The position numbers were made by a program, and so were the translations under genes. A DNA stretch of 64,000 nt from positions 49,031-113,030 of the forward strand of contig JADDOH010002112.1 of NCBI GenBank assembly GCA_016648135.1. Reading direction: 5' to 3'. The number at the start of each line of letters is the position of its first letter. The first letter of the stretch is position 1. Shown piece after piece: positions 45,440-54,429 of the stretch. Origin of the DNA: Agrypnia vestita (Eukaryota; Arthropoda; Insecta; Trichoptera; Phryganeidae). The notes beneath the pieces were generated by a model, which searched no databases, had not been told where the DNA came from, and saw only the letters and a program-made list of their open reading frames with translations.

Positions 45440-46110
45440 GAAATCTCGGTATACTTCGGTATGTGCGGTCGCCGCAGGGCTGCAGTAACGTACGGACGCT
45501 AGCAGTGTGAGACGCTCCCGCGCATTAATTTAAGTCAATTTATGGCACCCCAAATCCTAAAGAGTCAGTCAATGAGCAGCCCTGGTGCGTGTTTAAGTAC
45601 CAAGCGGCCGTAGGTATTTATTTCAAGGACACTGGCAGACAATATACTGCATACTTTACTATACTGTGCTTCAGATATGTGTATATTTTGTGTGGCGCCG
45701 TGTTTTTAACAAATTTACTACGGTTCCACCCACGACGACATAGTGACTAATTAAAAAATGTGTATTGTGCGTGGTAACAACACAAATACACTAACCAACT
45801 TTGAGTGTGGGCACGGACGGGCCACGGTAGGACGCCTCGCCTTGACCCGACACGCCGCGCGCCGGTCCGGGACCACCAGGGCGGCAGACCGGCAGAGTCG
45901 GTCGGCCGCGCCGGCCGCGCATTCATCCACGTAATCCGGAGCCCGCTCGGAGGCGCTGGCGGTTTCAGTTTTTACTCACGACTCGTTTTTACTGTTGCGT
46001 GTTCCGGACCAGTTCTGCGCTCCGCGGCCCCCTTTCTCGCCGTTTACAGTTGCGCCGCGGTGCCGCATCACGCCGCCCGGCCAAACCGAGTCGAGGAATT
46101 CAAATAATGT
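45440..46110. other. CpG-rich region, possible promoter or 5' exon
   Basis: The longest CpG-rich block of the window (ggccgcgccggccgcgcatt near 45903). TTTCAGTTTTTACTC at 45963 contains a TCAGTT initiator-like motif. A 100-codon plus frame (45805-46107) has no recognised domain. An active or former promoter is conceivable; no exon can be traced downstream. Confidence 0.3.
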
Positions 46111-46207
46111 TATGAGCCATTCTGTGCCCCCTGTACTTTTATGTGGAATGGATCGCGGACACTACTGGAACAATGCTGAAGCGACTTAAGCATTTGAGAT
46201 GTGGATC

Positions 46208-46560
46208 AAGCAACTAACTAACTAACTAACTAACTTACCATCATGCCGTTTCCCGTGGGGGTAGGCAGAGAGGATAGAGCGCCATACTCTTCTGTCCTGA
46301 CATACAACCTTCGCTTCGTCTACATTCATACATCTTCGCGTGCAAGCTCGACGGTTGTTCAGACTTCTAACAGGACCATCTTCCAGTATCTGGTTAATCT
46401 GGTGATCTGGTCATGCCACGTCTTCCGTGGTCGCCCTCACTTCTGTCGCCATCAACACTTGTATTATACATATATTTTTCTTTCCATTCTTTCCTCATTC
46501 ATTCGCTCAATATGCTCAAACTATCTGAGCGACCCTTTTTTAATTTTATTAATTATGATC
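46208..46560 (-). pseudogene. RTE-type retrotransposon 3' end with TTAG-type tail
   Basis: CTAACTAACTAACTAACTTA at 46213 is the microsatellite tail of a minus-strand copy. It is followed in reverse by CCATCATGCCGTTTCCCGTG and the coding tail (catacatcttcgcgtgcaag, then ctcgacggttg). It extends to FGHVERMNEE-like sequence near 46500. Short tandem tails of this kind are characteristic of RTE retrotransposition. Confidence 0.8.
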
Positions 46561-46612
46561 AGCTTTACATTCATTCCTAATATCTGCATTCTTTACTGTA
46601 TCATAAATTGAT

Positions 46613-46780
46613 TTGCCATACATCCGTCTGAGGGACCTCACCTCCACTGCATTCAATCTACTTTCGTTCCTCTGTTTCGTGGTCGTCCTCTCTTTCTGGC
46701 GTCGTCAACACTTGCATCATATATCTTTCTTACCATTCTTTCCTCATTCATTCGCTCAACATGCCCAAACCACCAGCAAT
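46613..46780 (-). pseudogene. RTE-type fragment, second adjacent copy
   Basis: ttcgtggtcgtcctctcttt, then ctggcgtcgtcaacacttgc and atcatatatctttcttacca repeat the part of the RTE end seen at 46424-46520. It continues to cattcgctcaacatgcccaa. It lacks its own 3' tail, so it is a separate, internally derived piece. Confidence 0.65.
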
Positions 46781-46784
46781 CAAG

Positions 46785-46975
46785 CAAGTTCTTAGAATCC
46801 AAATTCTTGAACAGAAACACTCAATTGTGTGTCTACAAAACTATCACCAAACCACTAATAAACATATGGTGACTTCTTTAAGAGTGGGCAATGATCGTTA
46901 AAGAACAACAGAGGCTATTCTGGTTTGAAGATAAAGTATTAAGAACAATAGGCCAATAGGCAATAGAGACATAGG
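46785..46975 (+). pseudogene. Non-LTR RT C-terminal fragment
   Basis: The plus frame near 46808 reads NRNTQLCVYKTITKPLINIW, stops, then MIVKEQQRLFWFEDKVLRTI. It corresponds to the S..TK...YKT...P...Y..E.W and LL.FE.K.LR.I pattern downstream of the RT core in RTE-like elements, also seen on the minus strand at 48950-49060. Stop codons make it inactive. Confidence 0.65.
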
Positions 46976-48261
46976 AGCAATGTAAAATTTCAGTCCCTAT
47001 CCCAACGAGCTTGCATAATCAGCACCATCAGATCAAGCCGATATGACATTAATGTATGTCGGCAAGTAGTTCAATTAATACAAGTATCTACTAAAGAAAC
47101 GATTTTCAAACAAATGAATCTCTCAATCAAGAAAACTAAAGTATATACATACAATAAAATGGAAACCGAGTCCTCGCACATAAAAGATAAAGTATTATAA
47201 TGAAAATAATATTTTTATGGGTTAATTTTTTTCAATTCTTAGTGGTTTATCTTTCCAAGCGGTTGATCCAATTTGTTTTAATTGTAAATCATTCATCGGC
47301 TAACGGAGCTAGAGCACTGCGGTCTTCACTTGCCAAGAGCTGACTGGCTGGGTACCGAGTACCAGTACCAACTGGTAGTCGGTCAACTCTCTCTTCGGAG
47401 TAATGCACTGCACTCTCCACTGAGTACAGATCCGGCAGCGCAATACAATCGCTGCGACTCAAAATGAAGAGTTTCAGATGAATGTAAAAATTCTGGCGTA
47501 AATGGGTTTTGTTAAAGCGGCACGGCACATTCAATGCAAATTCAACTTTTCGCGTTTTTTACGTAAATGTAGGTTTTTATTAATAATTTATATCAAATAT
47601 AAGGGTGTATATGCTCGACTATATTGTTTTTATAGGACAATAAATTGATATAACCCTTGTTCTGATACAAAAGCAACAAGCTGGACATTATTTATAATGA
47701 TTACGAAAATATAACTCATAATTCATTGCCAAAGAGCGCAAATAACAGGATGTTTAAACATTCATTCCCAAATACAACAAAACAGCCACACAACACCATT
47801 ACACTTATCTAGGTGTTAATTTTTTAAATAATTTACCAATGAATATTATAACTGAAGAACAATATACAATATTGAAGAAATACATTAAACAAATAGAATA
47901 ATACTTAATCAAAACAAAAAATAGTTAGAATTTAAATAATAACTGTACTCCGAAAATAATTTGTGTACTTGATTCACTAATATTTATTTTATGATGTTTA
48001 TATTTCTCTACACTGTTTCATTTATTGACTTATACATACTTGTCATTAATACTGTAACATTATGCATCATGTACTCCTGTCCCCAAACACAAGTTTTAAC
48101 TTTTCTGGGGACAATTAAACACGTATAAAAATGTAATATTCACTGTCACTGTAACATGTTTTAATTTAATTTTAATAAAGAACTAAACAAAATAAATAAA
48201 AATAAGCATTAACTGAAAGGCTGCAGTCATAAAATTCGTTTTAAATGTCTTAGAAATCATA
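46976..48261. other. Spacer, no gene recognised
   Basis: A moderately GC-rich segment at 47290-47535 has an 81-codon minus frame of unknown nature. The rest is AT-rich. Confidence 0.35.
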
Positions 48262-48460
48262 TTATTAATATTTAACGCATTAACTTTGTGGTCAGACATT
48301 TTAACAAAATGTTATTTATGTTAGTATATAAACACTAAAAATGACTTTTTTGTCTAAATGTTTCGAGAAGTAACCCGTCTCTTCGTCAGGACAACCACTA
48401 AAATACTCGTCACATGCGTGTTAGTCTAACTAAAGGCCAACATGCACTTAGAAATCATCT
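48262..48460 (+). mobile_element. Family H, copy 3
   Basis: attaactttgtggtcagaca, then ttttaacaaaatg; then ATGTTTCGAGAAGTAACCCG, then TCTCTTCGTCAGGAC. Collinear with 5836-5950, but with no right-hand inverted arm visible. Confidence 0.6.
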
Positions 48461-48539
48461 TCGGTTACGGAATATTTATATGTACAAAGAATATGTTTTC
48501 TTACGAGTGTAAAACCTACATTATGTAGATAAAACTACC

Positions 48540-49140
48540 ATCATCATCAATGTCTCCACAGCGCATTGTGGGCCTTAGCCTCCTCCAACATTCCTCTTCA
48601 TCTTCCTCTATTCTGACATGTACTCCTCCAATCCCTGACGCTTATAGTTTTCACGTCTTGCTGCACTCCATCCAGCCACCGGAGTTTGAGTCTACCAACG
48701 CTGCATCTACCTTGGGGCTTTGTGTGGAGAATCTTTTTTGGCTTCGCTCATCCTTTCTACGTGCCCTGCCCATCACAGTTTCCCTATTTTGATAAATTGT
48801 ATTATGTTGAGCTCACTTTAAATATTGTAGACCTCCACGTTGTATCGTATTCTCCAAACTCTTAATCTGCACTGGACCGAATATTTTTATTTGTTATTTT
48901 TCTTTCAAATACAAAGAAAGACGTTTCATACTTTGTACTCAATACCCAGCATTCAGAGCCATACGTTAGTTAATACAGGACGTAATGGTGTCTTATAGAT
49001 GGTAACTTTTGTTTTTCTTGACAACATTTGGGATGCGAGATGTCTTCCCAAACCGAAGAAACATTTATTTGCCATGTGTATTCTGTGTTTGATTTCGGTT
49101 GATGTGTCATTTGCATTGATCATCCATGGATCCTAGGTAG
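48540..49140 (-). pseudogene. Non-LTR RT C-terminal region, nearly to its 3' end
   Basis: Minus strand from about 49115: NANDTSTEIKHRIHMANKCF, then FGLGRHLASQMLSRKTKVTI, then YKTPLRPVLTNVW. Later pieces in shifted frames are FERK-like and then KIGKL, stop, WAGHVERMSEAKKDSPHKAP. This is the full succession following the YADD box in an insect RTE-like family: I..RI..AN.CF, YKT..RP, FE.K, WRIRYN, GHV.RM. It ends in AATGCGCTGTGGAGACATTG, then ATGATGATGG, matching the scraps at 41430 and 50455. Several frameshifts. Confidence 0.8.
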
Positions 49141-49194
49141 ATAGATAACATAACAATTTACGACAAATAGAATCAAGACATGAACTGAAAACAA

Positions 49195-49520
49195 TCCGGA
49201 GTGATTAGAAGAATTTGGGATGTGGATCTACAGGCGACTTCTGAAAATAACCTGGATTAATAGGGTTACAACTGAGAATGATCCGGATATAAAAGGAAAA
49301 AGAAAGCCTCAAAATAATTGACCAGATCCTGCATCTCATCACTCGAGGCAAAATTGCGAGCAGAAGAGGTCCTGGAAGACGAAGGACATCCTGGCTGAAA
49401 AACCTAAGGCAAATGATTCGGGAAATCCAGGGTCCAGCTGCTTAGAGCTGCAAGATTAGAGAACAAGATTATGATGGCAAACATGATCACTAACGTCCAA
49501 TAATTGGACAAGAATTAGAA
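49195..49520 (+). pseudogene. Non-LTR retrotransposon C-terminal fragment
   Basis: From 49217: GMWIYRRLLKITWINRVTTE, then NDPDIKGK. After a frameshift: LHLITRGKIASRRGPGRRRT, then SWLKNLRQMIREIQG. This is the EMW.YRR.LKI.W..RVT.E and GK..G.RGPGRR..SWLKNLR pattern. It lies head to head with the minus-strand fragment ending at 49140. Inactive. Confidence 0.8.
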
Positions 49521-50454
49521 GAGGAATGGAATAGAATTTTTAAAATAGTTGCACTTGTTACTTGAGTATTTTACCGTTCAGTTGATAGTTCATTTCAGGA
49601 AATGATAATTAGTTTTTCCAGTCTTTGTGTGGTGAGGAAAATAATTTTACAGGTCATTGACTGAGCAAGCGTTTGTTTTTATATAAGCTGCAATTATCAG
49701 TTATACAATAGAAACGGAAAAAAGGTGCGGACTTACCATACAATAGGACACGGAAACGTTCTGAATGAACAATAACCATGAATGTATTTTTATGATTATG
49801 TAAAAAATTGTGCATGTAGTTCTTGGGATGCTATGACGTCTGTGTTGGACATCGTTTGCTGACGTAACCAGTAATGAGTGTCGAAACTAGTGATGAGGTA
49901 AACAATGATTGGTTATTTGCCTCTCGGCGAGCAATCACTGGCGCACTAGAACCCAAACCTTCAATAGTTAATTCACTCATTGCAACTGAACAAAAATCAC
50001 GAAGACTCTTTATCTTATCATTTATCAAAAAATAGAGAAAAATACACGCCGTATAAAATAAACCAGACCCTATTTGAATAATCCATAAAATTCTTCAAGA
50101 CACCAAATGTCTAGAGAAAGAATATAAGTATTTAGATTAGTTTTTTCTATCGGAAAGTCTTTCCCCCTAGTGTCGGGATTTGAGTGCTTTCCTTGCAGTT
50201 CACCAAATTAATACTGTTTATAAAAATATGTATTTAATTGTAAAAAAATACAACAAAACTTTAATCTAATTTTTACACAATTTATAAACCATAAAAATGT
50301 ATTCAGTAATATGTAATATGTGATCCTCCTAATTTTAATTAAATGTTTTTATTTAGTACTTAAGCGTAGGATAGGTAGGACTGTCTATCAGGATTATTAT
50401 CGATCTGTTGAATATTTGTACGCTGAAAAAAAATAAAGGTACATTAAATATGTC
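49521..50454. other. Spacer, no gene recognised
   Basis: A 65-codon minus frame (49831-50028) is unrecognised. AT-rich otherwise. Confidence 0.4.
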
Positions 50455-50515
50455 TCATCATTATCACTACCATTGTCTCTACAACCCCTGTGGTATGTGT
50501 TGGCCTCCTCAGGAT
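50455..50515 (-). repeat. 3'-terminal scrap of a non-LTR family
   Basis: tcatcattatcactaccatt, then gtctctacaacccctgtggt, then atgtgttggcctcctca. Shares its layout with 41430-41500 and 48540-48600. Confidence 0.5.
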
Positions 50516-50548
50516 CGGTACAAATCTCACCGCATCTACATTTCGTAA

Positions 50549-50761
50549 TGGTATTTTAACCGGTGACACACTAACCATTATTTGAGATTTGTATCTGATT
50601 GCGTCGATGATTAGCAACTGATTTTTGGAAATTCGACTGGCAACCATCGTTACTAGACAACAATCATATCTTTATTATCAATCTTCGATACAATTAGATA
50701 CAAATACCAAAGAAATGTACCGAAAATAACCGGTTAAAATACCAGTTTAACCATCGCTACT
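50549..50761. mobile_element. Family E: hAT-like MITE, copy 2
   Basis: TAATGGTATTTTAACCGGTG at the left and GAAAATAACCGGTTAAAATA, then CCAGTTTAACCATCGCTA at the right form the inverted ends. The internal ATTTGAGATTTGTATCTGAT and AATTCGACTGGCAACCATCG match 7039-7227. The target duplication is no longer clear. Confidence 0.75.
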
Positions 50762-51236
50762 TCGTACCCACCCGTACAGTAAGCTCGCAGACTTTTGAGG
50801 GACGTTTTAACAGGATAAAGTCATGCATTATACCGTATCCTAAAATGCAGAACGGATGTAATGAGTAGGCATAATATAACGCGTAGTGTGCAACTTTTAA
50901 ACAAATTGAGTGATCGTGTCGATGTATTATTTAATTACAGCATTAAAAGCATGACATAGAAGATCGCTTCCATAAAAGGCACTTACTTCATTGATTGCAC
51001 GGTAAATAGAGCAAAAAAAAAGACCATCTTCCGAGACTTCCGCGGACGTTTCGTATTTGGGTTTGGGTACCTTCAAAATCGCGCATCCCGTCATATAATC
51101 TTTCTTACTATTCTCTTTTCATCCACTCGTTCTACGCGATCAAACCATAAAGAAAACAATATAAAACTGAGAGTTATTACAGTTTTCGTGACATATTTAG
51201 ACTGTGACTCACTGAATAAACACATTCTGTAAATAT
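50762..51236. other. Spacer, no gene recognised
   Basis: No recognisable frame or repeat between the MITE and the LTR element. Confidence 0.4.
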
Positions 51237-51542
51237 TGTTACGTGGCGTGGCTCGCTCGAAAAATGAAATGGCACAACTCGTAAAATAAATCTTTTATTA
51301 TCGCTTGTACATTATCTCTCACATTTTACAATCGCTCGCAACGCAATCTACTGCTATTTTTTATTCAAACACAAAAGAACAGCTCTCTTTTGTTTTTCTA
51401 CTCGGGTAAGAACCCTTCCATTTCTTCGCTATTTATAAATCATGTTAGTTCTTATTTCAACCACTGGGCATACCGGCCTGCCGTTCTGCGCATGTAACAC
51501 TTTTCTATGGAACTGTCAAATGTCAACGAACAGCTCGTTACA
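51237..51542 (-). repeat. 3' LTR of the Hsp70-carrying element
   Basis: In element orientation it begins TGTAACGAGCTGTTCGTTGA and ends CGAGCCACGCCACGTAACA. ATTTATAAATAG (plus 51430-51441) is TATA-like, and AATAAAAA/AATAAAAGA could serve as polyadenylation signals. It differs from the other LTR at about 51332 (C versus T) and 51438 (A versus T). Confidence 0.92.
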
Positions 51543-51558
51543 CAGCCTCCCTCTCTCA
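51543..51558 (-). promoter_or_regulatory. Polypurine tract
   Basis: On the minus strand TGAGAGAGGGAGGCTG lies directly before the 3' LTR, the position from which plus-strand cDNA synthesis is primed in LTR elements. One C and two Ts interrupt it. Confidence 0.7.
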
Positions 51559-51766
51559 ATACTGTTCGTCCCGAACAGGATCATTGTTGTCTCCATGAGA
51601 TCTCCAAATTCCCATGCTGCCACACTCCAATACACGAGCGCGTGTTCTCACATCTATCTCAATCGTCATTGATTCATTTTCTTTTCAGCTTATTGCGTGC
51701 CTCAATTCGCTTCTTCGTTGCACGGAACCTCTCTGCTTCCTCGAACATTTCTTTTTTTTTAAATCC

Positions 51767-52972
51767 TCAGCAAAAATGATTAGCACTCCAGATCGATACT
51801 TGGAAGTTCCATCCACCTGGGTCAAAGACGAGCACGCTACGCTTGCGCTTTGAATTTATGTTGAACTCGTAAGCCCGCGCCGCCACAGTGAGCTCATTGA
51901 TGATCTGCAGCACGTTGAGCTTGACTGTCCTGACCACATTCCTGATAGCTTGTCGCTGAGAGTCACTGAAGTAATCTGTCATAGCCAGAACTGCTTCCTT
52001 CACACTCTGGTCCACGTATGCTTCGGTCGTCTGTTCCATCTCGTCCAACACCATGGGACTTATTTCATCGGGAGAGAGTTTCTTGTTCTCCCCTTTGTAC
52101 CCTACTTGCACCATGGGCTTGTCCTCCACGGTGACTACGCACAAGGGCCAGGGCTCTATGTCCTCCTGTATCTTGAGTTCAGTGAACTCGTGCTGCTCGG
52201 CGTCGTACACAGTATTGCTGAGGTCCATCGCAAACTGGTCCTCGGCCACATTTTCCATCGTCACCTGGTCCTCAGCCGCATTTTCCGTCGTCAGCTGGTC
52301 CTCGGCCACATTTTCCATTGTCACCTGGTCCTCGGCTGCTTTTTCCATCGCCACCTGGTCCTCGGCCACATTTTCCATCAGCCTCTCACTATCGACGAAG
52401 ATCATTTCTGCAGGTGTTGTCCCATTTCCTTGGTCATACCTAATGTTTGAGGGCGCCGCCGTTTCGTACTGCCTGTGGTTGCTATCCTGTAAACATCGTT
52501 CGTCGAATGTAGAAGGCTTTTTCCCTGTCGACCCTATAGCATTCTCTACTTGAACCTTCTGGCAATTTCTTACTTCATCCCGGAGTTTCTCGATTTCATG
52601 TCGTGTCTTTTCAGCGTCACGTTTTACGTCTTGTCGAAGATCCTTGATATCTTCATGAAGATTATTGACGTCCAGTTTAGTGATCTGCAATTCTTTTTGT
52701 TGCTTGTCAACACTTTCCCTAAGCTCCTTGATGCCTCCTAATTTGACGTCCAACAACATTCCCAATTTTTGCTCCTGTTCTTCCTTGTCTTCTTGGCGTT
52801 TCCGCTCCTGTTCTTCCTTGTCTTCTTGGCGTTTCCGCTCCTGTTCTTCCTTGTCGTCTTGGCGTTTCCGCTCCTGTTCTTCCTTGTCTTCTTGGCGTTT
52901 CCGCTCCAGTTCTTCCAGCATCTTCATTATCATATCGCATTCCGCATCCGAAAATTCCTCCATGGTTGCCAT
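51767..52972 (-). CDS. Gag-like coiled coil fused to Hsp70 nucleotide-binding-domain fragment
   Basis: 401 codons from ATG at 52972 (MATMEEFSDAECDMIMKMLE); an in-frame GTG at 52996 could add eight residues. Numbered from that GTG: residues 15-150 form a highly charged coiled coil with four 11-residue ERKRQ(E/D)DKEEQ repeats (32-75), as in many Gag N-termini. Residues 183-405 follow Hsp70 in order: DQGNGTTPAEMIFVDSERLM, then an expanded A.DQVAM motif, NTVYDAEQ, EDIEPWP, VQVGYKGENKKLSPDEIS, YFSDSQRQAI, LNVLQIINELTVAARAYE, and VLVFDPGGWNFQVSI. It covers about Hsp70 positions 30-210. The first phosphate loop, most of lobe II and the peptide-binding domain are absent. The phosphate-2 loop reads DPGGWNFQ instead of the usual DLGGGTFD, so ATPase activity is unlikely. 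The frame is intact. Role unknown: possibly a cargo or an altered Gag. Confidence 0.88.
   Translation of the reverse strand: MATMEEFSDAECDMIMKMLEELERKRQEDKEEQERKRQDDKEEQERKRQEDKEEQERKRQEDKEEQEQKLGMLLDVKLGGIKELRESVDKQQKELQITKLDVNNLHEDIKDLRQDVKRDAEKTRHEIEKLRDEVRNCQKVQVENAIGSTGKKPSTFDERCLQDSNHRQYETAAPSNIRYDQGNGTTPAEMIFVDSERLMENVAEDQVAMEKAAEDQVTMENVAEDQLTTENAAEDQVTMENVAEDQFAMDLSNTVYDAEQHEFTELKIQEDIEPWPLCVVTVEDKPMVQVGYKGENKKLSPDEISPMVLDEMEQTTEAYVDQSVKEAVLAMTDYFSDSQRQAIRNVVRTVKLNVLQIINELTVAARAYEFNINSKRKRSVLVFDPGGWNFQVSIWSANHFC
51780..52450 (-). other. Hsp70-derived (HSP70 family NBD) segment
   Basis: This stretch of the ORF is recognisable as Hsp70 throughout, without introns. Several of the longest matches to the family consensus are YFSDSQRQA, LNVL.IINE and VQV.YKGE.K..SP(D)EIS. 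Changes at P-to-L in the INEPT motif and in the GGG loop show relaxed constraint on ATP binding, while the frame has stayed open. Confidence 0.88.
52226..52381 (-). repeat. 30-bp tandem repeats encoding a decapeptide
   Basis: Five units encode the pattern MENVAEDQVA (variants MEKAAEDQVT, MENVAEDQLT, TENAAEDQVT, MENVAEDQFA). The unit corresponds to the single A(A/G)KNQVAMNP-type motif of Hsp70, so it is a local expansion inside the captured segment. Confidence 0.85.
52772..52905 (-). repeat. 33-bp tandem repeats encoding ERKRQxDKEEQ
   Basis: Four near-identical units (plus-strand phrase TTGTCTTCTTGGCGTTTCCG, then CTCCTGTTCTTCC) encode an 11-residue, heavily charged coiled-coil repeat. Several antisense frames in this interval (for example 52769-53071 plus) are by-products of the repeat. 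Confidence 0.9.
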
Positions 52973-53020
52973 TTCTTCCTGTGCCACGATCTTCACGTTG
53001 ATTTCTTAAAAATCTCCCGA

Positions 53021-53038
53021 ATCCCGCTTCTGACGCCA
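53021..53038 (-). promoter_or_regulatory. Primer-binding site, tRNA-Leu-like
   Basis: On the minus strand TGGCGTCAGAAGCGGGAT begins two bases after the 5' LTR. Its complement, ATCCCGCTTCTGACGCCA, ends in CCA and closely resembles the 3' end of animal tRNA-Leu(CAA) as I remember it (about two differences in 20). The tRNA identity is inferred, not verified. Confidence 0.7.
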
Positions 53039-53040
53039 GT

Positions 53041-53346
53041 TGTTACGTGGCGTGGCTCGCTCGAAAAATGAAATGGCACAACTCGTAAAATAAATCTTTT
53101 ATTATCGCTTGTACATTATCTCTCACATTTTACAATTGCTCGCAACGCAATCTACTGCTATTTTTTATTCAAACACAAAAGAACAGCTCTCTTTTGTTTT
53201 TCTACTCGGGTAAGAACCCTTCCATTTCTTCGCTATTTATTAATCATGTTAGTTCTTATTTCAACCACTGGGCATACCGGCCTGCCGTTCTGCGCATGTA
53301 ACACTTTTCTATGGAACTGTCAAATGTCAACGAACAGCTCGTTACA
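53041..53346 (-). repeat. 5' LTR of the Hsp70-carrying element
   Basis: Same sequence as 51237-51542 apart from two bases. It would drive transcription of the minus strand towards the ORF. The TATA-like stretch reads ATTAATAAATAG in this copy. Confidence 0.92.
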
Positions 53347-53350
53347 ATAT

Positions 53351-54429
53351 TATTACATGCGATCATTTTTTATTTTCGCAGAAGGTCTTTATTCCAGCTG
53401 AACCTAATGCTTTTCAGCGTACAACACATGTTTGCAGACACTCGTATTAAACGGAATAAAACGGACAAATTGAATAATAATTAATTTACACACACATACA
53501 GCCGTAGCTTCACGTAGACCACAATCCGCGAGAATACTGATTAGACATTTGATTACTGCATTTGCGTTTATAGAACACCTACACGCTAATAAATAAGCAC
53601 CTACACACACACACGCCTCGCTCGTCACGTGTTACGATGATGTTATTAACAGTTTATTAATATTCCACGTGATGACGCAGTCTCCAAGATCAAACATGAT
53701 ACAACATTACAACAGAGCAAAAATGAGGCATAATATATTATGCTTCCATATGTATATTCAGTAAATTTGCATACATTTGCACAAAGGTGTTTGAATGATT
53801 ATACAAATTCACGATTTCTCAATGCTGGTCGACGTGGCAACGCCGCGTTTCCGAATGTGAATGGCCTAATGCAACGTGTTCATGTAAAAAATGCCACATC
53901 TTATAAACGCCGGGATATAGGTGATTTTACGTACTTACGGGCAATGATATAATAAACTGTAGATACGTTACAAGCGTGAAAACTTTGCAACTAAAAAGTA
54001 AGGTAATTGCCTTACTTGCATTCGTTATCGAACGGACCTTCTTCGTGATCGGGCGCGACGCTACGCCGAAAAAAAGGAACAGAGTATCATACACTATTGT
54101 AAGAATGAGTATGTTATTTTAGTCACAGTGATTTAAAATTACCTGATTTTTCAGTCTACGCGCAGAGCGTTTGTGAAATAAGTGTGCCGTGATTTGTTAT
54201 CTCTTTCAATGCAATATTTGCTACATGGCTAGTATGGAAATAATGTGTCTATATTATAATACGTCAATGCTTACGGGGTTGTACTACCTCGAGGCATCAA
54301 AACTACACTGAAATTCTTTTTTTTTTACTACAGCAAATACAAAATTCATTTGACTATCATTGTTTGCGGCAATATTTTTCAACAACAAATTATTTTAAGA
54401 AACACACGCGTGTAGAAAGCAAGACGTGT
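53351..54429. other. Spacer, no gene recognised
   Basis: A 74-codon minus frame (53404-53628) and a 70-codon plus frame (53740-53952) are unrecognised. Confidence 0.4.

Larger units (their letters stand above)
51237..53346 (-). mobile_element. Non-autonomous LTR retrotransposon carrying an Hsp70-derived ORF
   Basis: A 2110-bp element with two direct 306-bp LTRs (TGT...ACA), flanked by the 4-bp duplication ATAT (51233-51236 and 53347-53350). In minus-strand order: 5' LTR (53041-53346), a primer-binding site two bases inside, one long ORF, a purine-rich tract, then the 3' LTR (51237-51542). The internal part is only about 1.5 kb. It has no protease, reverse transcriptase, RNase H or integrase, so mobilisation would need enzymes from a partner element. 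The 4-bp duplication and LTR form suggest a Gypsy-type origin (inference). I count two base differences between the LTRs, indicating recent insertion. Confidence 0.9.

Noticed and set aside
45805..46107. A 100-codon frame in the CpG-rich block as a host gene exon
   Set aside because: High GC content opens frames in several registers here; no domain, splice pattern or conserved motif supports coding.
51950..53071. Several plus-strand ORFs of 63-166 codons within the LTR element
   Set aside because: They are antisense shadows of the Gag/Hsp70 ORF, created by its repetitive and biased codons.
14581..53346. A direct functional link between the HSE array and the Hsp70-carrying element
   Set aside because: They are about 37 kb apart in different elements, and I see no clear multi-unit HSE in the LTR; the shared heat-shock theme may be coincidence.
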